From assembly GCA_963727245.1 (NCBI GenBank), contig CAVSFO010000009.1:372001-436000 (forward strand): a stretch of DNA of 64,000 nucleotides, in the 5' to 3' direction. Below are positions 55,865 to 64,000 of this stretch, in pieces. The translations under genes and the position numbers were made by a program. Numbering within the stretch: position 1 is the first letter of the stretch; every line of letters starts with the position of its first letter. Source of the stretch: JBKQVT01 sp963727245 (GTDB taxonomy: Bacteria > Planctomycetota > Planctomycetia > Pirellulales > Thermoguttaceae). The notes beneath the pieces are model-generated. The model had not been told where the DNA came from. It did not search any database and saw only the letters and a list, made by a program, of their open reading frames with translations.

Positions 55865-57097
55865 ATGGCGCATGACGTGACGGCGCGGATGGAGATCCCC
55901 TTCTTCCGCCCCTTGATTTCGGAAGCGGAAATTGCCGAGGTGACGGCTTGCCTGCGCAGCGGTTGGTTGACGACCGGTCCGCGCGTGCGGCAGTTCGAGG
56001 CGGGTTTTGCGGCCGCCGTCGGGGCGCCGCTGGCGGTGGCCGTCAATTCCTGCACGGCGGCCCTGCACCTGGCCGTCGAGGCCCTGGGTTTGAAGGCCGG
56101 CCAGGCCGTCCTGGTGCCCACCATGACCTTCGCCGCCACCGCCGAAGTGGTCCGCTACCAGGGAGCCGTTCCGCTGCTGGTCGATTGCGATCCGGTCACG
56201 CTCAACATGGACTTGGACGACGCCGAGCGAAAACTGGCGGACCTGGCCGCCGGCCGCACGCCGCTGGCCCGGGACCTGCCGGTCGTGGGCATCCTGCCCG
56301 TCCACGTCGGCGGCCTGATGCTCGACGTGGCCGCCGTGCAGGCGCTGGCCCAGCGTCACGGCTTGTGGGTGGTCGAGGACGCGGCCCACTCCTTCCCCGC
56401 CGCCTGGCGGCCCGATGCGGCCGCGCCCTGGCAGCGCTGCGGCGAGAATACCGCGGCGGTAAGCTGCTTCTCCTTCTACGCCAACAAGACCATCACCACC
56501 GGCGAAGGCGGCATGGCCGTCAGCTCCGATCCCCGCCTGGCCGACCGCGTGCGGCAGATGGCGCTGCACGGACTATCGCACGACGCCTGGAAGCGCTACG
56601 AAGGGAACTCGTCCTGGGACTACCGCATCGTGGCCCCGGGATTCAAGTACAACCTCAGCGACGTTGCCGCCGCGCTGGGCAACGGGCAGCTTGCGCGGGC
56701 CGAATCCATGCGGCAGCAGCGCGAGGCGATCGCCGCCTGTTTTCGCGCCGCCTTGGCCGGCGTGGAACAGATCGAGCTGCCTCCCGCGCCTGCCGACCGC
56801 ATCCATGCCTGGCACCTGTTCCCCATCCGCTTGCGGCTGGAGCGGCTCCGCGTCGATCGGAACCGCTTCCTGGAACTGCTGCGCGGGCGGGGGATCGGTT
56901 GTTCGGTCCACTGGCGGCCCTTGCACTTGCACCCCTACTACGAGGAATCGTTCGGCTGGAAACCCGGCCATCTGCCGGAAGCCAGCCGGCAGTGGACCCG
57001 GCTGATCAGCCTTCCCTTGTTTCCCGGCATGACCCGCCCGGAGCAGGAATATATTGTCAACACGGTGCACGAGCTTTGCCTTGAACATGCGGCTTGA
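55865..57097 (+). CDS. DegT-family aminotransferase (PglE/ArnB-like)
   Basis: 410 aa. IPFFRPLISEAEIAEVTACL, VNSCTAALHLAVEALGLKAG, PLP Asp in VVEDAAHSFPA, and aldimine Lys in CFSFYANKTITTGEGG. Close to UDP-4-keto-6-deoxy-HexNAc aminotransferases. Placed after the PglC-like gene; together with CapD these could make a bacillosamine-type first sugar. Intact. Confidence 0.85.
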   Translation: MAHDVTARMEIPFFRPLISEAEIAEVTACLRSGWLTTGPRVRQFEAGFAAAVGAPLAVAVNSCTAALHLAVEALGLKAGQAVLVPTMTFAATAEVVRYQGAVPLLVDCDPVTLNMDLDDAERKLADLAAGRTPLARDLPVVGILPVHVGGLMLDVAAVQALAQRHGLWVVEDAAHSFPAAWRPDAAAPWQRCGENTAAVSCFSFYANKTITTGEGGMAVSSDPRLADRVRQMALHGLSHDAWKRYEGNSSWDYRIVAPGFKYNLSDVAAALGNGQLARAESMRQQREAIAACFRAALAGVEQIELPPAPADRIHAWHLFPIRLRLERLRVDRNRFLELLRGRGIGCSVHWRPLHLHPYYEESFGWKPGHLPEASRQWTRLISLPLFPGMTRPEQEYIVNTVHELCLEHAA

Positions 57098-57128
57098 TTA
57101 CCAGCGTAACGGTTCAGTAGCGCGCCAG

Positions 57129-57195
57129 ACGGCGTGTGCCGCCGGCAGTACGCCGCACACGCCGTGTGCGGCGGGATCGGCACACGGCGTGTGCC
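57129..57195. repeat. Second cluster of GCACACGSCGTGTGC palindromes
   Basis: Two full palindromes (57152-57172 and 57179-57195) and one half unit (57129-57142) of the family seen at 32113-32173. It lies in the 182-bp gap between aminotransferase and deacetylase genes, which otherwise shows nothing. Confidence 0.75.
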
Positions 57196-57279
57196 GGATA
57201 CCTTCCGGGGCGCCAGCGCTTGCCAATGATCACACCTTGGGATACTTCGCCGGCCTGACCTTGACGAGCGCGGAGCACG

Positions 57280-58239
57280 ATGGCTGAAGTTCTGGTAAGG
57301 CCGCTGGCGCCGAAAATCGTCTGGCCCGAGGGCAAGAAGTTCGCCTTCACCATCTTCGACGATACGGACATGGAGACGGTGGAGAACGCCCGCGCCGCCT
57401 ACGCGCTGCTGGCCGAGTGCGGCCTGCGCACGACCAAGTCGTGCTGGGTGCTGCGGGGCGATCCCAACCAGGGTTACGGCATCGGGCAAACGGCCGAGGA
57501 CGCCGACTATTTGAAGTGGCTGCGGGAGTTGCAATCGCAGGGTTTCGAGTTCGGCTGGCACGGCGCCACCTGGCACAGCGCCCCACGCAAAATGACCGCC
57601 GCCGCGCTGGAGCGGTTTGCGGAACTCTTCGGGCACTATCCCAGCGCGGGGGCGAACCACGCCACCGTCGACGAGGCGATCTACTGGGGCGCCGACCGGC
57701 TGACCGGTTCCTACGCCTTCCTCTACAACCTCCTGACGGGCTATCGCAATAACCGCCGCTATCGCGGCCACATTGAAGGCGACGAATACTTCTGGGGCGA
57801 CCTTTGCCAGAAGAAGATCAAGTATTTCCGGAATTTCGTCTTTCAGGACATCAACACCTTGTACCGCTGCCCGCTGATGCCCTACCACGACAGCGACCGG
57901 CCGTACGTCAATTATTGGTTTGCCTCGTCCAACGGCGCCAGGGTGCACGACTTCAATCTCTGCCTTGCCGAGCGGAACCAGGACCGGCTGGAGGCCGAGG
58001 GGGGGGCGTGCATCATGTACACCCATTTCGCCAACGGCTTTACCCAGGGGGGCAAGGTGGAGCCGCGGTTCGAGCAGCTCGTGCGGCGCCTGGCCGCCAA
58101 GAACGGCTGGTTCGTCCCGGTGAGCACGCTCTTGGACCACCTGCTGAGCGTCCCGGGACGCCATCACATCACGCCCGTCGAAAGGGGACGGCTGGAAGCG
58201 AGGTGGCTGATGTTGAAGCTGTTCGTGGGCACGATCTGA
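57280..58239 (+). CDS. Polysaccharide deacetylase-like (NodB-fold) protein
   Basis: 319 aa. FAFTIFDDTDMETVENARAA contains the catalytic Asp-Asp pair of the NodB TFDD motif. FEFGWHGATWHSAPRK has a His-rich second metal motif (GxHxxxxH). It lacks a signal peptide and would therefore act in the cytoplasm. Likely removes N-acetyl groups from a polysaccharide intermediate. Some catalytic residues are atypical, so a non-deacetylase role is possible. Confidence 0.65.
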   Translation: MAEVLVRPLAPKIVWPEGKKFAFTIFDDTDMETVENARAAYALLAECGLRTTKSCWVLRGDPNQGYGIGQTAEDADYLKWLRELQSQGFEFGWHGATWHSAPRKMTAAALERFAELFGHYPSAGANHATVDEAIYWGADRLTGSYAFLYNLLTGYRNNRRYRGHIEGDEYFWGDLCQKKIKYFRNFVFQDINTLYRCPLMPYHDSDRPYVNYWFASSNGARVHDFNLCLAERNQDRLEAEGGACIMYTHFANGFTQGGKVEPRFEQLVRRLAAKNGWFVPVSTLLDHLLSVPGRHHITPVERGRLEARWLMLKLFVGTI

Positions 58240-58282
58240 GTGCGGCCGAAGGTCACGTTTTTCGCATCGTACTGGATCCGCT

Positions 58283-59401
58283 ATGCATCTTGACTTTGTC
58301 GATTACCGGGAAGAGTTGACCGCCGCGGTCGCCGCCTTCAACCGCCGTCTGGTGGACGGCGGTCAGTCGCTGTTGTTCCCGGCGCTGCCGGTGCCCGAAT
58401 GGCTGCCCAGGCTCCCCGGGAGAAAGATCTTCCAGGAATACTACGTGGCCGCCGACGCCGAGGGGCGAGTCCGCGGCGGCTACATGCTCAAGCACCAGGA
58501 GTTCCGCATCGGGCAGGAGATCATCTCCATCGGCGATTTCCAGTTGCCCATCTCCGAAGGGGTCGTCAACCGGGCCTACGCCGCCCTGGGCGCCGCCCTC
58601 CTGCGCAGCGCCGAGCGGCGGCAGCCCTTGCTCTACTGCCTGGGCATGGGGCCGTTGACCGAATCGCTGCCGCGGTTGTTGGCCGCCTCCGGCTGGCACG
58701 TCACTCCCGTCCCCTTCTTCTTCCGCATCATCCATCCCTTCGCCTTCCTCCGCAACAGCGTCTACCTGCGCCGCAACGCCGTCATGCGGGCCCTGCTCAA
58801 CGTGCTGGCCTGCTCGGGACTGGGGTGGGCCGCCGTCAAGCTCATCTGTGCCGTGCTCGCCCCGGCCGCTGCCCCCTCGCCGGCCACCACCGCCGAACTC
58901 GTCGACGAATTCACCGAGTGGACCGACGAACTGTGGGAAGCCTGCAAAGACCACTACGGCTTGTGCGCCGTGCGGAACGCCGAAACGCTGCGGGTCCTCT
59001 ACCCCCGCGACGACGCCCGCTTCGTCCGCTTGCGGATCCGACGGGGGGACCGGACCATCGGCTGGACCGTGCTCCTGAACAACCGCTGGTATAACCACAG
59101 GCACTTCGGCCGCATGCGGCTGGGCTCGATCGCCGATTGCCTGGCCGCGCCGGCGGACGCGACGGAAGTCATTCGCTGCGCAACGCAGTTTCTCCAGCGG
59201 CGGAACGTCGACCTGATCGTCTCCAACCAGTCGCACGCCGCCTGGCGCAAGGCCCTGCGCAGCTCGGGGTTCCTCCCCGGGCCGTCCAATTTCAACTTCG
59301 CCTCGTCGCAGCGGTTGACCCAGTTGTTGGAGTCGGCCGGCGTGGGGCTGGGCGACATGCACTGGACCCGCGGCGACGGCGACGGTCCCATCAATTTGTA
59401 A
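58283..59401 (+). CDS. Two-domain GNAT-type acyltransferase
   Basis: 372 aa with two halves. The first (EYYVAADAEGRVRGGYMLKH, ISIGDFQLPISEG) and second (FVRLRIRRGDRTIGWTVLLN, VDLIVSNQSHAAWRKALRSS) both look GNAT-like, as in FemAB proteins. It ends 2 bases before the epimerase ATG. Probably acylates a sugar; substrate unknown. Intact. Confidence 0.62.
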   Translation: MHLDFVDYREELTAAVAAFNRRLVDGGQSLLFPALPVPEWLPRLPGRKIFQEYYVAADAEGRVRGGYMLKHQEFRIGQEIISIGDFQLPISEGVVNRAYAALGAALLRSAERRQPLLYCLGMGPLTESLPRLLAASGWHVTPVPFFFRIIHPFAFLRNSVYLRRNAVMRALLNVLACSGLGWAAVKLICAVLAPAAAPSPATTAELVDEFTEWTDELWEACKDHYGLCAVRNAETLRVLYPRDDARFVRLRIRRGDRTIGWTVLLNNRWYNHRHFGRMRLGSIADCLAAPADATEVIRCATQFLQRRNVDLIVSNQSHAAWRKALRSSGFLPGPSNFNFASSQRLTQLLESAGVGLGDMHWTRGDGDGPINL

Positions 59402-59403
59402 AC

Positions 59404-60415
59404 ATGAGCAAGATCCTGGTCACCGGCGCCGCGGGCTTCATCGGCTTCCACCTGGCGGGGCGGCTCTTGGCCGCCGGCCACGAGGTGGCGGGCGTGGACA
59501 ATCTCAACGACTACTACAGCGTGCAATTGAAGCAGGACCGGCTGGCGCAGCTCCTGCCCGAGTCCCGCTTCTCGTTCCAACGCCTCGACCTGGCGGACGG
59601 CCCGGCCACGGCGCGGCTGTTCGAGGCCGGGCGCTTCGACGCCGTCGCGCACCTGGCCGCCCAGCCCGGCGTGCGCGTACTCGCTCAGCCATCCGCAGCC
59701 CTACGTCCAGAGCAACCTGGTCGGACTGGCCAACGTGCTGGAGGGCTGCCGGCATGGCGGGGTCAAACACCTCGTGTTCGCCTCGTCGAGTTCGGTCTAC
59801 GGGGCCAATACGGCGATGCCCTTTTCCGTCCATCAGAACGTCGACCATCCCTTGAGCCTGTACGCCGCCACCAAGAAGGCCAACGAGCTGATGGCGCACG
59901 CCTATAGCCATCTTTACGGGCTGCCCGTGACCGGCTTGCGGTTCTTCACGGTCTACGGTCCCTGGGGGCGGCCCGACATGGCCGTCTCGCTGTTCACGGA
60001 GGCCATCGTGGCGGGCCGGCCCATCGACGTGTTCAACTACGGCGACATGCGCCGCGATTTCACCTACGTCGACAACGTCGTCGAGGGGGTGGTCCGCGTG
60101 CTCCAGCGCCTGCCGCAGCCCGATCCGCAATGGTCGGGCCAGCGGCCCGATCCGGGCAGCAGCACGGCGCCGTACCGCATTTACAACATCGGCAACAATC
60201 GGCCCGTCGAGTTGCTGCGACTGGTGGAGTTGCTGGAGACGTGCCTGGGACGCAAGGCGGTGAAGAACCTCTTGCCCATGCAGCCCGGCGACGCGCCGGA
60301 AACCTTCGCCGACATCGACGACCTGGTGCGCAACGTCGGCTTCCAACCGGGCACGTCCATCGAGGAGGGCATCGCCCGCTTCGTCCAATGGTATCGCGGC
60401 TACCACGGGGTATGA
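59404..60415 (+). CDS. UDP-glucuronate 4-epimerase-like NAD-dependent epimerase, one frameshift
   Basis: Extended SDR of the CapI/WbtF type. ILVTGAAGFIGFHLAGRLLA, AHLAAQPGVR, SSSSVYGANTAMPFS with YAATKKANELM, and RFFTVYGPWGRPDMAVSLFT, the hallmark of UDP-glucuronate 4-epimerases. The frame gains one base near 59680 (GTGCGC followed by extra G), where YSLSHPQPYVQSNL would be expected. Provides UDP-galacturonate-type sugar. Stop precedes a palindromic insertion flanked by direct repeats. Confidence 0.88.
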
Positions 60416-60423
60416 TGAATCCG

Positions 60424-60559
60424 TTGATCCAGAGGCGCACAACAGCGGTAGGGTGGGTCGAGCGCAGCGAGCCCCACCATCAGTTTGTCGCCGATTGTGG
60501 TGGGGCTCGCTGCGCTCGACCCACCCTACGGGCGAGTGACTTGATCCAGAGGCGCACAA
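60424..60559. repeat. Palindromic repeat pair flanked by 19-bp direct repeats
   Basis: Two inverted copies of GTAGGGTGGGTCGAGCGCAG (60448 onward, and its complement ending near 60531) face each other around a short spacer. The pair lies between identical 19-mers TTGATCCAGAGGCGCACAA at 60424-60442 and 60541-60559. The second 19-mer runs into the AGGAGG ribosome binding site of the ACP gene. The direct repeats suggest an insertion with target duplication. Confidence 0.75.
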
Positions 60560-60572
60560 GAGGAGGAAGTCC

Positions 60573-60815
60573 ATGCCGTTAGTCGATCGGGTGGCGAAGA
60601 TCTTCCACAAGGTTTTCGACTTTGACGCCAGCCGTTTCTCCCTGAAAACGACGCCGGAGAACGTCCCCAATTGGGACTCCGTGGGACACATGAACCTGGT
60701 GGCCCAGCTTGAAGCGGAGTTCGGCCGGCAGTTCGACGTGGACGATATCATGGAGATGAGTTCGGCGGCGAAAATCATCGAAATTCTCAAGGCCAAAGGG
60801 GTGGCGGACACTTGA
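60573..60815 (+). CDS. Acyl carrier protein
   Basis: 80 aa, acidic four-helix ACP. The phosphopantetheine Ser lies in WDSVGHMNLVAQLE. The family ending IIEILKAKG is typical. AGGAGG precedes the ATG. It is coupled to the AMP-ligase (TTGA overlap) and so probably carries the acyl group activated there. A dedicated ACP, distinct from the fatty-acid synthesis one, is expected in such loci. Confidence 0.88.
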   Translation: MPLVDRVAKIFHKVFDFDASRFSLKTTPENVPNWDSVGHMNLVAQLEAEFGRQFDVDDIMEMSSAAKIIEILKAKGVADT

Positions 60816-62331
60816 TTCCCGCGCAGTGCGGCATGAGCGGATCGACCGGCAACGCGGCCGAGTGGATGCTCTCCGGCGGCCAGGCCGGCGCGGCGGCCGT
60901 CTTGAGCGGCGACGAGCTGGTCAGCTACGGCCAGCTCCGCGCCGGGCGCACGCCTGGGCCGCCCGCTTGCTGGACGAAGGGCTCTCGCGGGGCAACCGCG
61001 TCGGGCTGCTGGCGGAGAACAGCCCGCTGCTGGTGGCCGCCTACCTCGGCGTCATGCGTGCCGGGCTGTGCGCCGTGCCACTGCCGGTCGCGGAGGGCGA
61101 AACGGCGCTGGAGCGCATTGTGGCCGCCACCCAGGCCAGTCGCATCGTGGTCTCGGCCCGGCTGCTGCCGAAGCTGCAACCGATGGCGGAAAAGCTGGGC
61201 GTCGGCCTGCTGGTCGAGTCGCCCCAGCGGCCTGCCGCTCCGCCGCCTCCGCCCGCGGAGGTCGACCCCGGGCGCGACCTGGCTGCGATCATGTGGACTT
61301 CGGGCTCCAGCGGCGAACCCAAAGGGGTCATGGTCACCCACGCCAACATCCTCTGCAATACCCGCGATATTCTCGATTACATGGGCCTCGGTCCGCGCGA
61401 CCGGGCGATGGTCGTGCTGCCGCTCTGCTACTGTTACGGCATGTCGCTGCTGCACACGCACCTTGCCGCCGGCGGTTCGCTGGTGCTCAACAACCGCTTC
61501 ATGTTCCCGGAAAAGGTGCTCGACGACCTGGCGGAGAAGCAATGCACGGGGCTGGCCGGCGTGCCCGCCACCTTCCAAATCCTGCTCCGCAAGACCCGCT
61601 TCGCCCAGCGGCAGTTTCCCGCGCTGCGCTGGCTGCAACAAGCGGGCGGGAAACTGCCTGACCCCTTTCTGCGCGAGTTGCGTCGCGCGCTGCCGCAGGT
61701 CAAGCTCTATGTCATGTACGGCCAGACCGAGGCGACCGCGCGGCTCAGCTACCTGCCGCCCGAATGCCTCGACGAGAAGTTGGGCTCCATCGGCAAGGGG
61801 CTGGCGCACGTGCGGCTGGAAGTGCTGCGGCCCGACGGCACGCCGGTGCGGCCGGGCTCCGGCGAGGTGGGCGAGATCGTCGCTTGCGGCGACAGCATCA
61901 CGCCGGGGTACTGGAACGACGCGGAAGAGACCGGCCGCTACTTCCGCAACGGCAAGCTCTATACCGGCGACATGGCCCGGGTGGATGGCGACGGCTTCCT
62001 CTTCCTCGTCGAGCGCGGCCGCGATTTCATCAAGGCGATGGGCAATCGGGTCAGTCCCAAGGAAGTGGAAGAGGTCCTGGCCGGATTGCCCCAGGTGGTG
62101 GAGTCGGCCGTGATCGGCGTGGCCGACGAGCTTTGGGGTGAGGCCGTCAAGGCATTCCTGGTCACGACCAGGCCGGGATGCCTGACCGCCGACGAGGTGC
62201 GCAGCCATTGTTTGGCGCGTCTGCCCAACTACAAGGTCCCCCAGTACGTCGAGTTCCTGCCCCGGCTGCCCAAGACGAGTCATGGAAAAGTCGACAAGCG
62301 GGCGCTGGCCGGCGGAGGGGGGAAACCGTGA
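60812..62331 (+). CDS. AMP-dependent acyl-CoA/acyl-ACP ligase, one frameshift
   Basis: ANL-superfamily adenylating enzyme. A3 motif MWTSGSSGEPKGVMVTHANI, A5 YVMYGQTEATARLSY, A7/A8 TGDMARVDGDGFLFLVERG, and A10 Lys in TSHGKVDKRALAG. The frame shifts by minus one near 60945, between SYGQLRAG and AHAWAARLLDEG. TTG start overlaps the ACP stop. It resembles exosortase-system-associated acyl-CoA ligases by its pairing with ACP. Substrate acid is unknown. Confidence 0.87.
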
Positions 62332-63455
62332 ACGCCGCGGCCCTTCAGCAGCAGATCGAGGAGTTGATTCGCGGGCCGCAGTACGCGCTGCCCCAGGCGG
62401 AGAAAGACGCCCGCTTGACGGCGATTCTGCGGGAACTGTGCCGGGACGTGGCCGCGCGCTGCCCGCCCTACCGCCGCTTTCTCGACCACGCCCAGGCGCC
62501 GCCGGAGGACTGGCGCACGCTGGCCGACATCCCGCCCCTGCCGGCGGCGATGTTCAAGCGGTTCCTGCTCTCGGCGGTCCCGCCGGAGCAGATCGTGCGG
62601 GAGTTGCACTCCTCGGCCACCGGCGGCCAGCAGCCCAGCCGGATCGTCGTCGACAAGACGACGGCGTTCCGGCAGGCCCGGGCGCTGGTCGCGATCCTCA
62701 AGGAGCACGTCGGCGCCAAGCGGCGTCCGCTCTTGGTGCTGGACGCGGCGGAGTCGGCCGGCGCGGGCGAGGGCCTTTCGGCCCGGGGCGCCGCCATTCG
62801 CGGCCTGGGCGCCTTCGCCTCGGAAACGACCTTCGCCATGCGGCTTTTGCCCGGCGGAGCACTGGAGGCGGATTGGGACGCCGTCGAGACGTTTTGCGCC
62901 CGGCATGGCGACGAGGCGGTGCTGCTATTCGGCTTCACGTACATCGTCTGGACGGACTTCGTGTTGGAAGCGGAGCGGCGGGGGCGGCGTTTCCGGATTC
63001 CGCAGGCGGTGCTGCTGCATTCCGGCGGTTGGAAGAAGCTCAGCGCCCAGGCCGTGACCAAGGAGGAGTTCAGCCGCCGGGCGGGCGCCGTGCTGGGCGC
63101 GGCGCCGCGGCAGGTCCTGGATTTTTACGGCATGGTGGAGCAAGTGGGGACGGTGCTGGTCGATTGCCCGGCCGGCCACAAACATGCCCCCGCCTTCGCC
63201 AACGTCCTCATTCGCCGTCCCTACACGCTGGCGCCCGCCGGGCCGGGCGAGGAGGGCATCATCGAGGTGCTGAGCGTGCTGCCGGCCAGCTATCCCGGCC
63301 AGGCCCTGTTGGCCGAGGACGAGGGCCTGGCGGTGGGCGTGGACGATTGCCCCTGCGGCCGCAAAGGGAGCTATTTCCGCTTCTTGCGCCGCATCGAAGA
63401 GGCGGAAGTGCGCGGCTGCGGCGACACCTTTGCCCAAGCGAGGGACATGCGATGA
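62328..63455 (+). CDS. LuxE-type acyl-protein synthetase
   Basis: 375 aa. Homology to the LuxE/PaaK-like synthetase that makes an acyl-protein intermediate for the reductase. PPLPAAMFKRFLLSAVPPEQ, LHSSATGGQQPSRIVVD (adenylate-binding), LLFGFTYIVWTDFVLEAE, FYGMVEQVGTVLVDCPAGHK. It ends in a Cys-containing DDCPCGRKGSYF segment. GTG start overlaps the ligase stop; stop overlaps luxC-like ATG. Directs acyl groups to reduction to an aldehyde. Confidence 0.85.
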   Translation: MNAAALQQQIEELIRGPQYALPQAEKDARLTAILRELCRDVAARCPPYRRFLDHAQAPPEDWRTLADIPPLPAAMFKRFLLSAVPPEQIVRELHSSATGGQQPSRIVVDKTTAFRQARALVAILKEHVGAKRRPLLVLDAAESAGAGEGLSARGAAIRGLGAFASETTFAMRLLPGGALEADWDAVETFCARHGDEAVLLFGFTYIVWTDFVLEAERRGRRFRIPQAVLLHSGGWKKLSAQAVTKEEFSRRAGAVLGAAPRQVLDFYGMVEQVGTVLVDCPAGHKHAPAFANVLIRRPYTLAPAGPGEEGIIEVLSVLPASYPGQALLAEDEGLAVGVDDCPCGRKGSYFRFLRRIEEAEVRGCGDTFAQARDMR

Positions 63456-64000
63456 ACGTGCTGCGCGTCAGCCCGCAAGGCATCGAGCCCGCCGGCGACC
63501 GCCTGGCGCCGATTGTCGAGGGTCTGAACCGGCAGCGGGCATGGCTGGCGAAAGTGCCCCTTTCTGCGCTGCTGGCGCTCTGGGACGATTTTTCCGCCCG
63601 CTTGCTGCGCGACCCCCGCACCAAGCCGCTGGAGGGCGTCATGTTCCTTTCGGCCTGGCTGCGGCAGGCGAATTTGCAGAAGATGCTGCAACTGAACACC
63701 GCCGGGAACCCCGGCTACCTCGACGGCTTCCTGCCCGTGGACAATCACCTCCTGGCGGCGAAGCCCCAGGGCCTGGTCGCCATGTGGATGGCCGGCAACG
63801 TGGCGACGCTGCCGATGTTTTCGCTGGTGCCGGGATTGCTAGCGAAGAACGTCTGCCTGGTGAAACTGGCGGCGGCCGATCCCGGCGGCGTGGACCGGCT
63901 GCTGGCGGTGCTGGCCGAGTCGCAGGGCGAAGGACTGCGGGGCAATGAGCTGCTGCGGGCCGCGGCCGTGGTATGGTTCGATTATCGCCAACAGCCGCTC
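63452..64000 (+). CDS. LuxC-type acyl-CoA/acyl-protein reductase, 3'-truncated
   Basis: N-terminal 183 aa of an NAD(P)H-dependent fatty acyl reductase. VAMWMAGNVATLPMFSLVPG and LLAKNVCLVKLAAADPGGVD are characteristic of LuxC. The gene continues past the window edge, so the catalytic Cys is not seen. ATGA overlap with the LuxE-like gene. With ACP, ligase and LuxE it forms an acyl activation and reduction cassette. Confidence 0.83.
   Translation, partial: MNVLRVSPQGIEPAGDRLAPIVEGLNRQRAWLAKVPLSALLALWDDFSARLLRDPRTKPLEGVMFLSAWLRQANLQKMLQLNTAGNPGYLDGFLPVDNHLLAAKPQGLVAMWMAGNVATLPMFSLVPGLLAKNVCLVKLAAADPGGVDRLLAVLAESQGEGLRGNELLRAAAVVWFDYRQQPL

Noticed and set aside
13640..60950. Programmed ribosomal frameshifting as an explanation for the many frame changes
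   Set aside because: The breaks occur in unrelated genes, at varied sequences, in both directions and with no common slippery site or downstream pseudoknot. Sequencing or assembly error explains them better.

Overview
The window is GC-rich and densely coded. It most likely comes from a planctomycete (Pirellulales-like). That assignment is an inference from family content: an exosortase/EpsI pair linked to a Wzc-type kinase, a Rho with a basic RG-rich N-terminus, thioredoxin-YHS and STN-domain secreted proteins, and several families of short palindromic repeats. No rRNA, tRNA, CRISPR array or complete insertion sequence was seen.

Left part (1-14.4 kb): a 5'-truncated GH36 alpha-galactosidase; rho with a promoter and a structured leader of about 300 nt; an orphan DPPH-type DNA methyltransferase; an exported thioredoxin-YHS protein; a 225-bp nested palindrome; a HEAT/TPR protein; an STN-domain protein; and a SplB-like radical SAM protein. 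Then comes a small accessory patch (8.7-11.3 kb) with an HTH/zinc-ribbon regulator, a small unknown gene, a YiiX/NlpC-like cysteine hydrolase and a holin-like membrane protein. Two of these genes share an almost identical promoter-like motif. A stand-alone Fis-type HTH protein, the lipid II flippase murJ and an NDP-sugar epimerase complete this part.

Right part (14.6-64 kb): one very large exopolysaccharide locus, all on the + strand. It opens with a specialised NusG/RfaH-like factor behind a sigma70-type promoter. A near-perfect sigma54 promoter follows, then exosortase, Wzc-type co-polymerase/kinase, EpsI and a CapD/PglF-type dehydratase. Next are a fused WlbA-WlbB-type oxidoreductase/acetyltransferase with an aminotransferase, and a complete set for CMP-legionaminic-acid-type nonulosonate: LegF, LegI, LegG, LegH, PtmE, LegB, LegC, mostly with overlapping stop and start codons. 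After that come a Wzx flippase, GT-B and GT4 glycosyltransferases, methyltransferases, an AsnB-like amidotransferase, a Wzy/ligase-type protein, two polytopic membrane proteins and a GT2-methyltransferase fusion. An ATP-grasp / PHP / ceramidase-like trio, GNAT/FemAB-like acyltransferases, a PglC-like initiating phosphoglycosyl transferase, two more DegT aminotransferases, a deacetylase and a uronate-type epimerase follow. The window ends in an acyl carrier protein / AMP-ligase / LuxE / LuxC module, the last gene truncated.

In outline, the locus makes activated sugars, assembles a lipid-linked repeat unit, flips and polymerises it, and decorates it with amide, methyl and acyl groups. The exosortase/EpsI pair implies coupling to sorting or processing of surface proteins. 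About 27 single-base frameshifts interrupt genes from 13.6 kb onward, and both sides of each break keep conserved coding sequence. I read these mainly as sequencing or assembly errors and annotate each such gene as one span.
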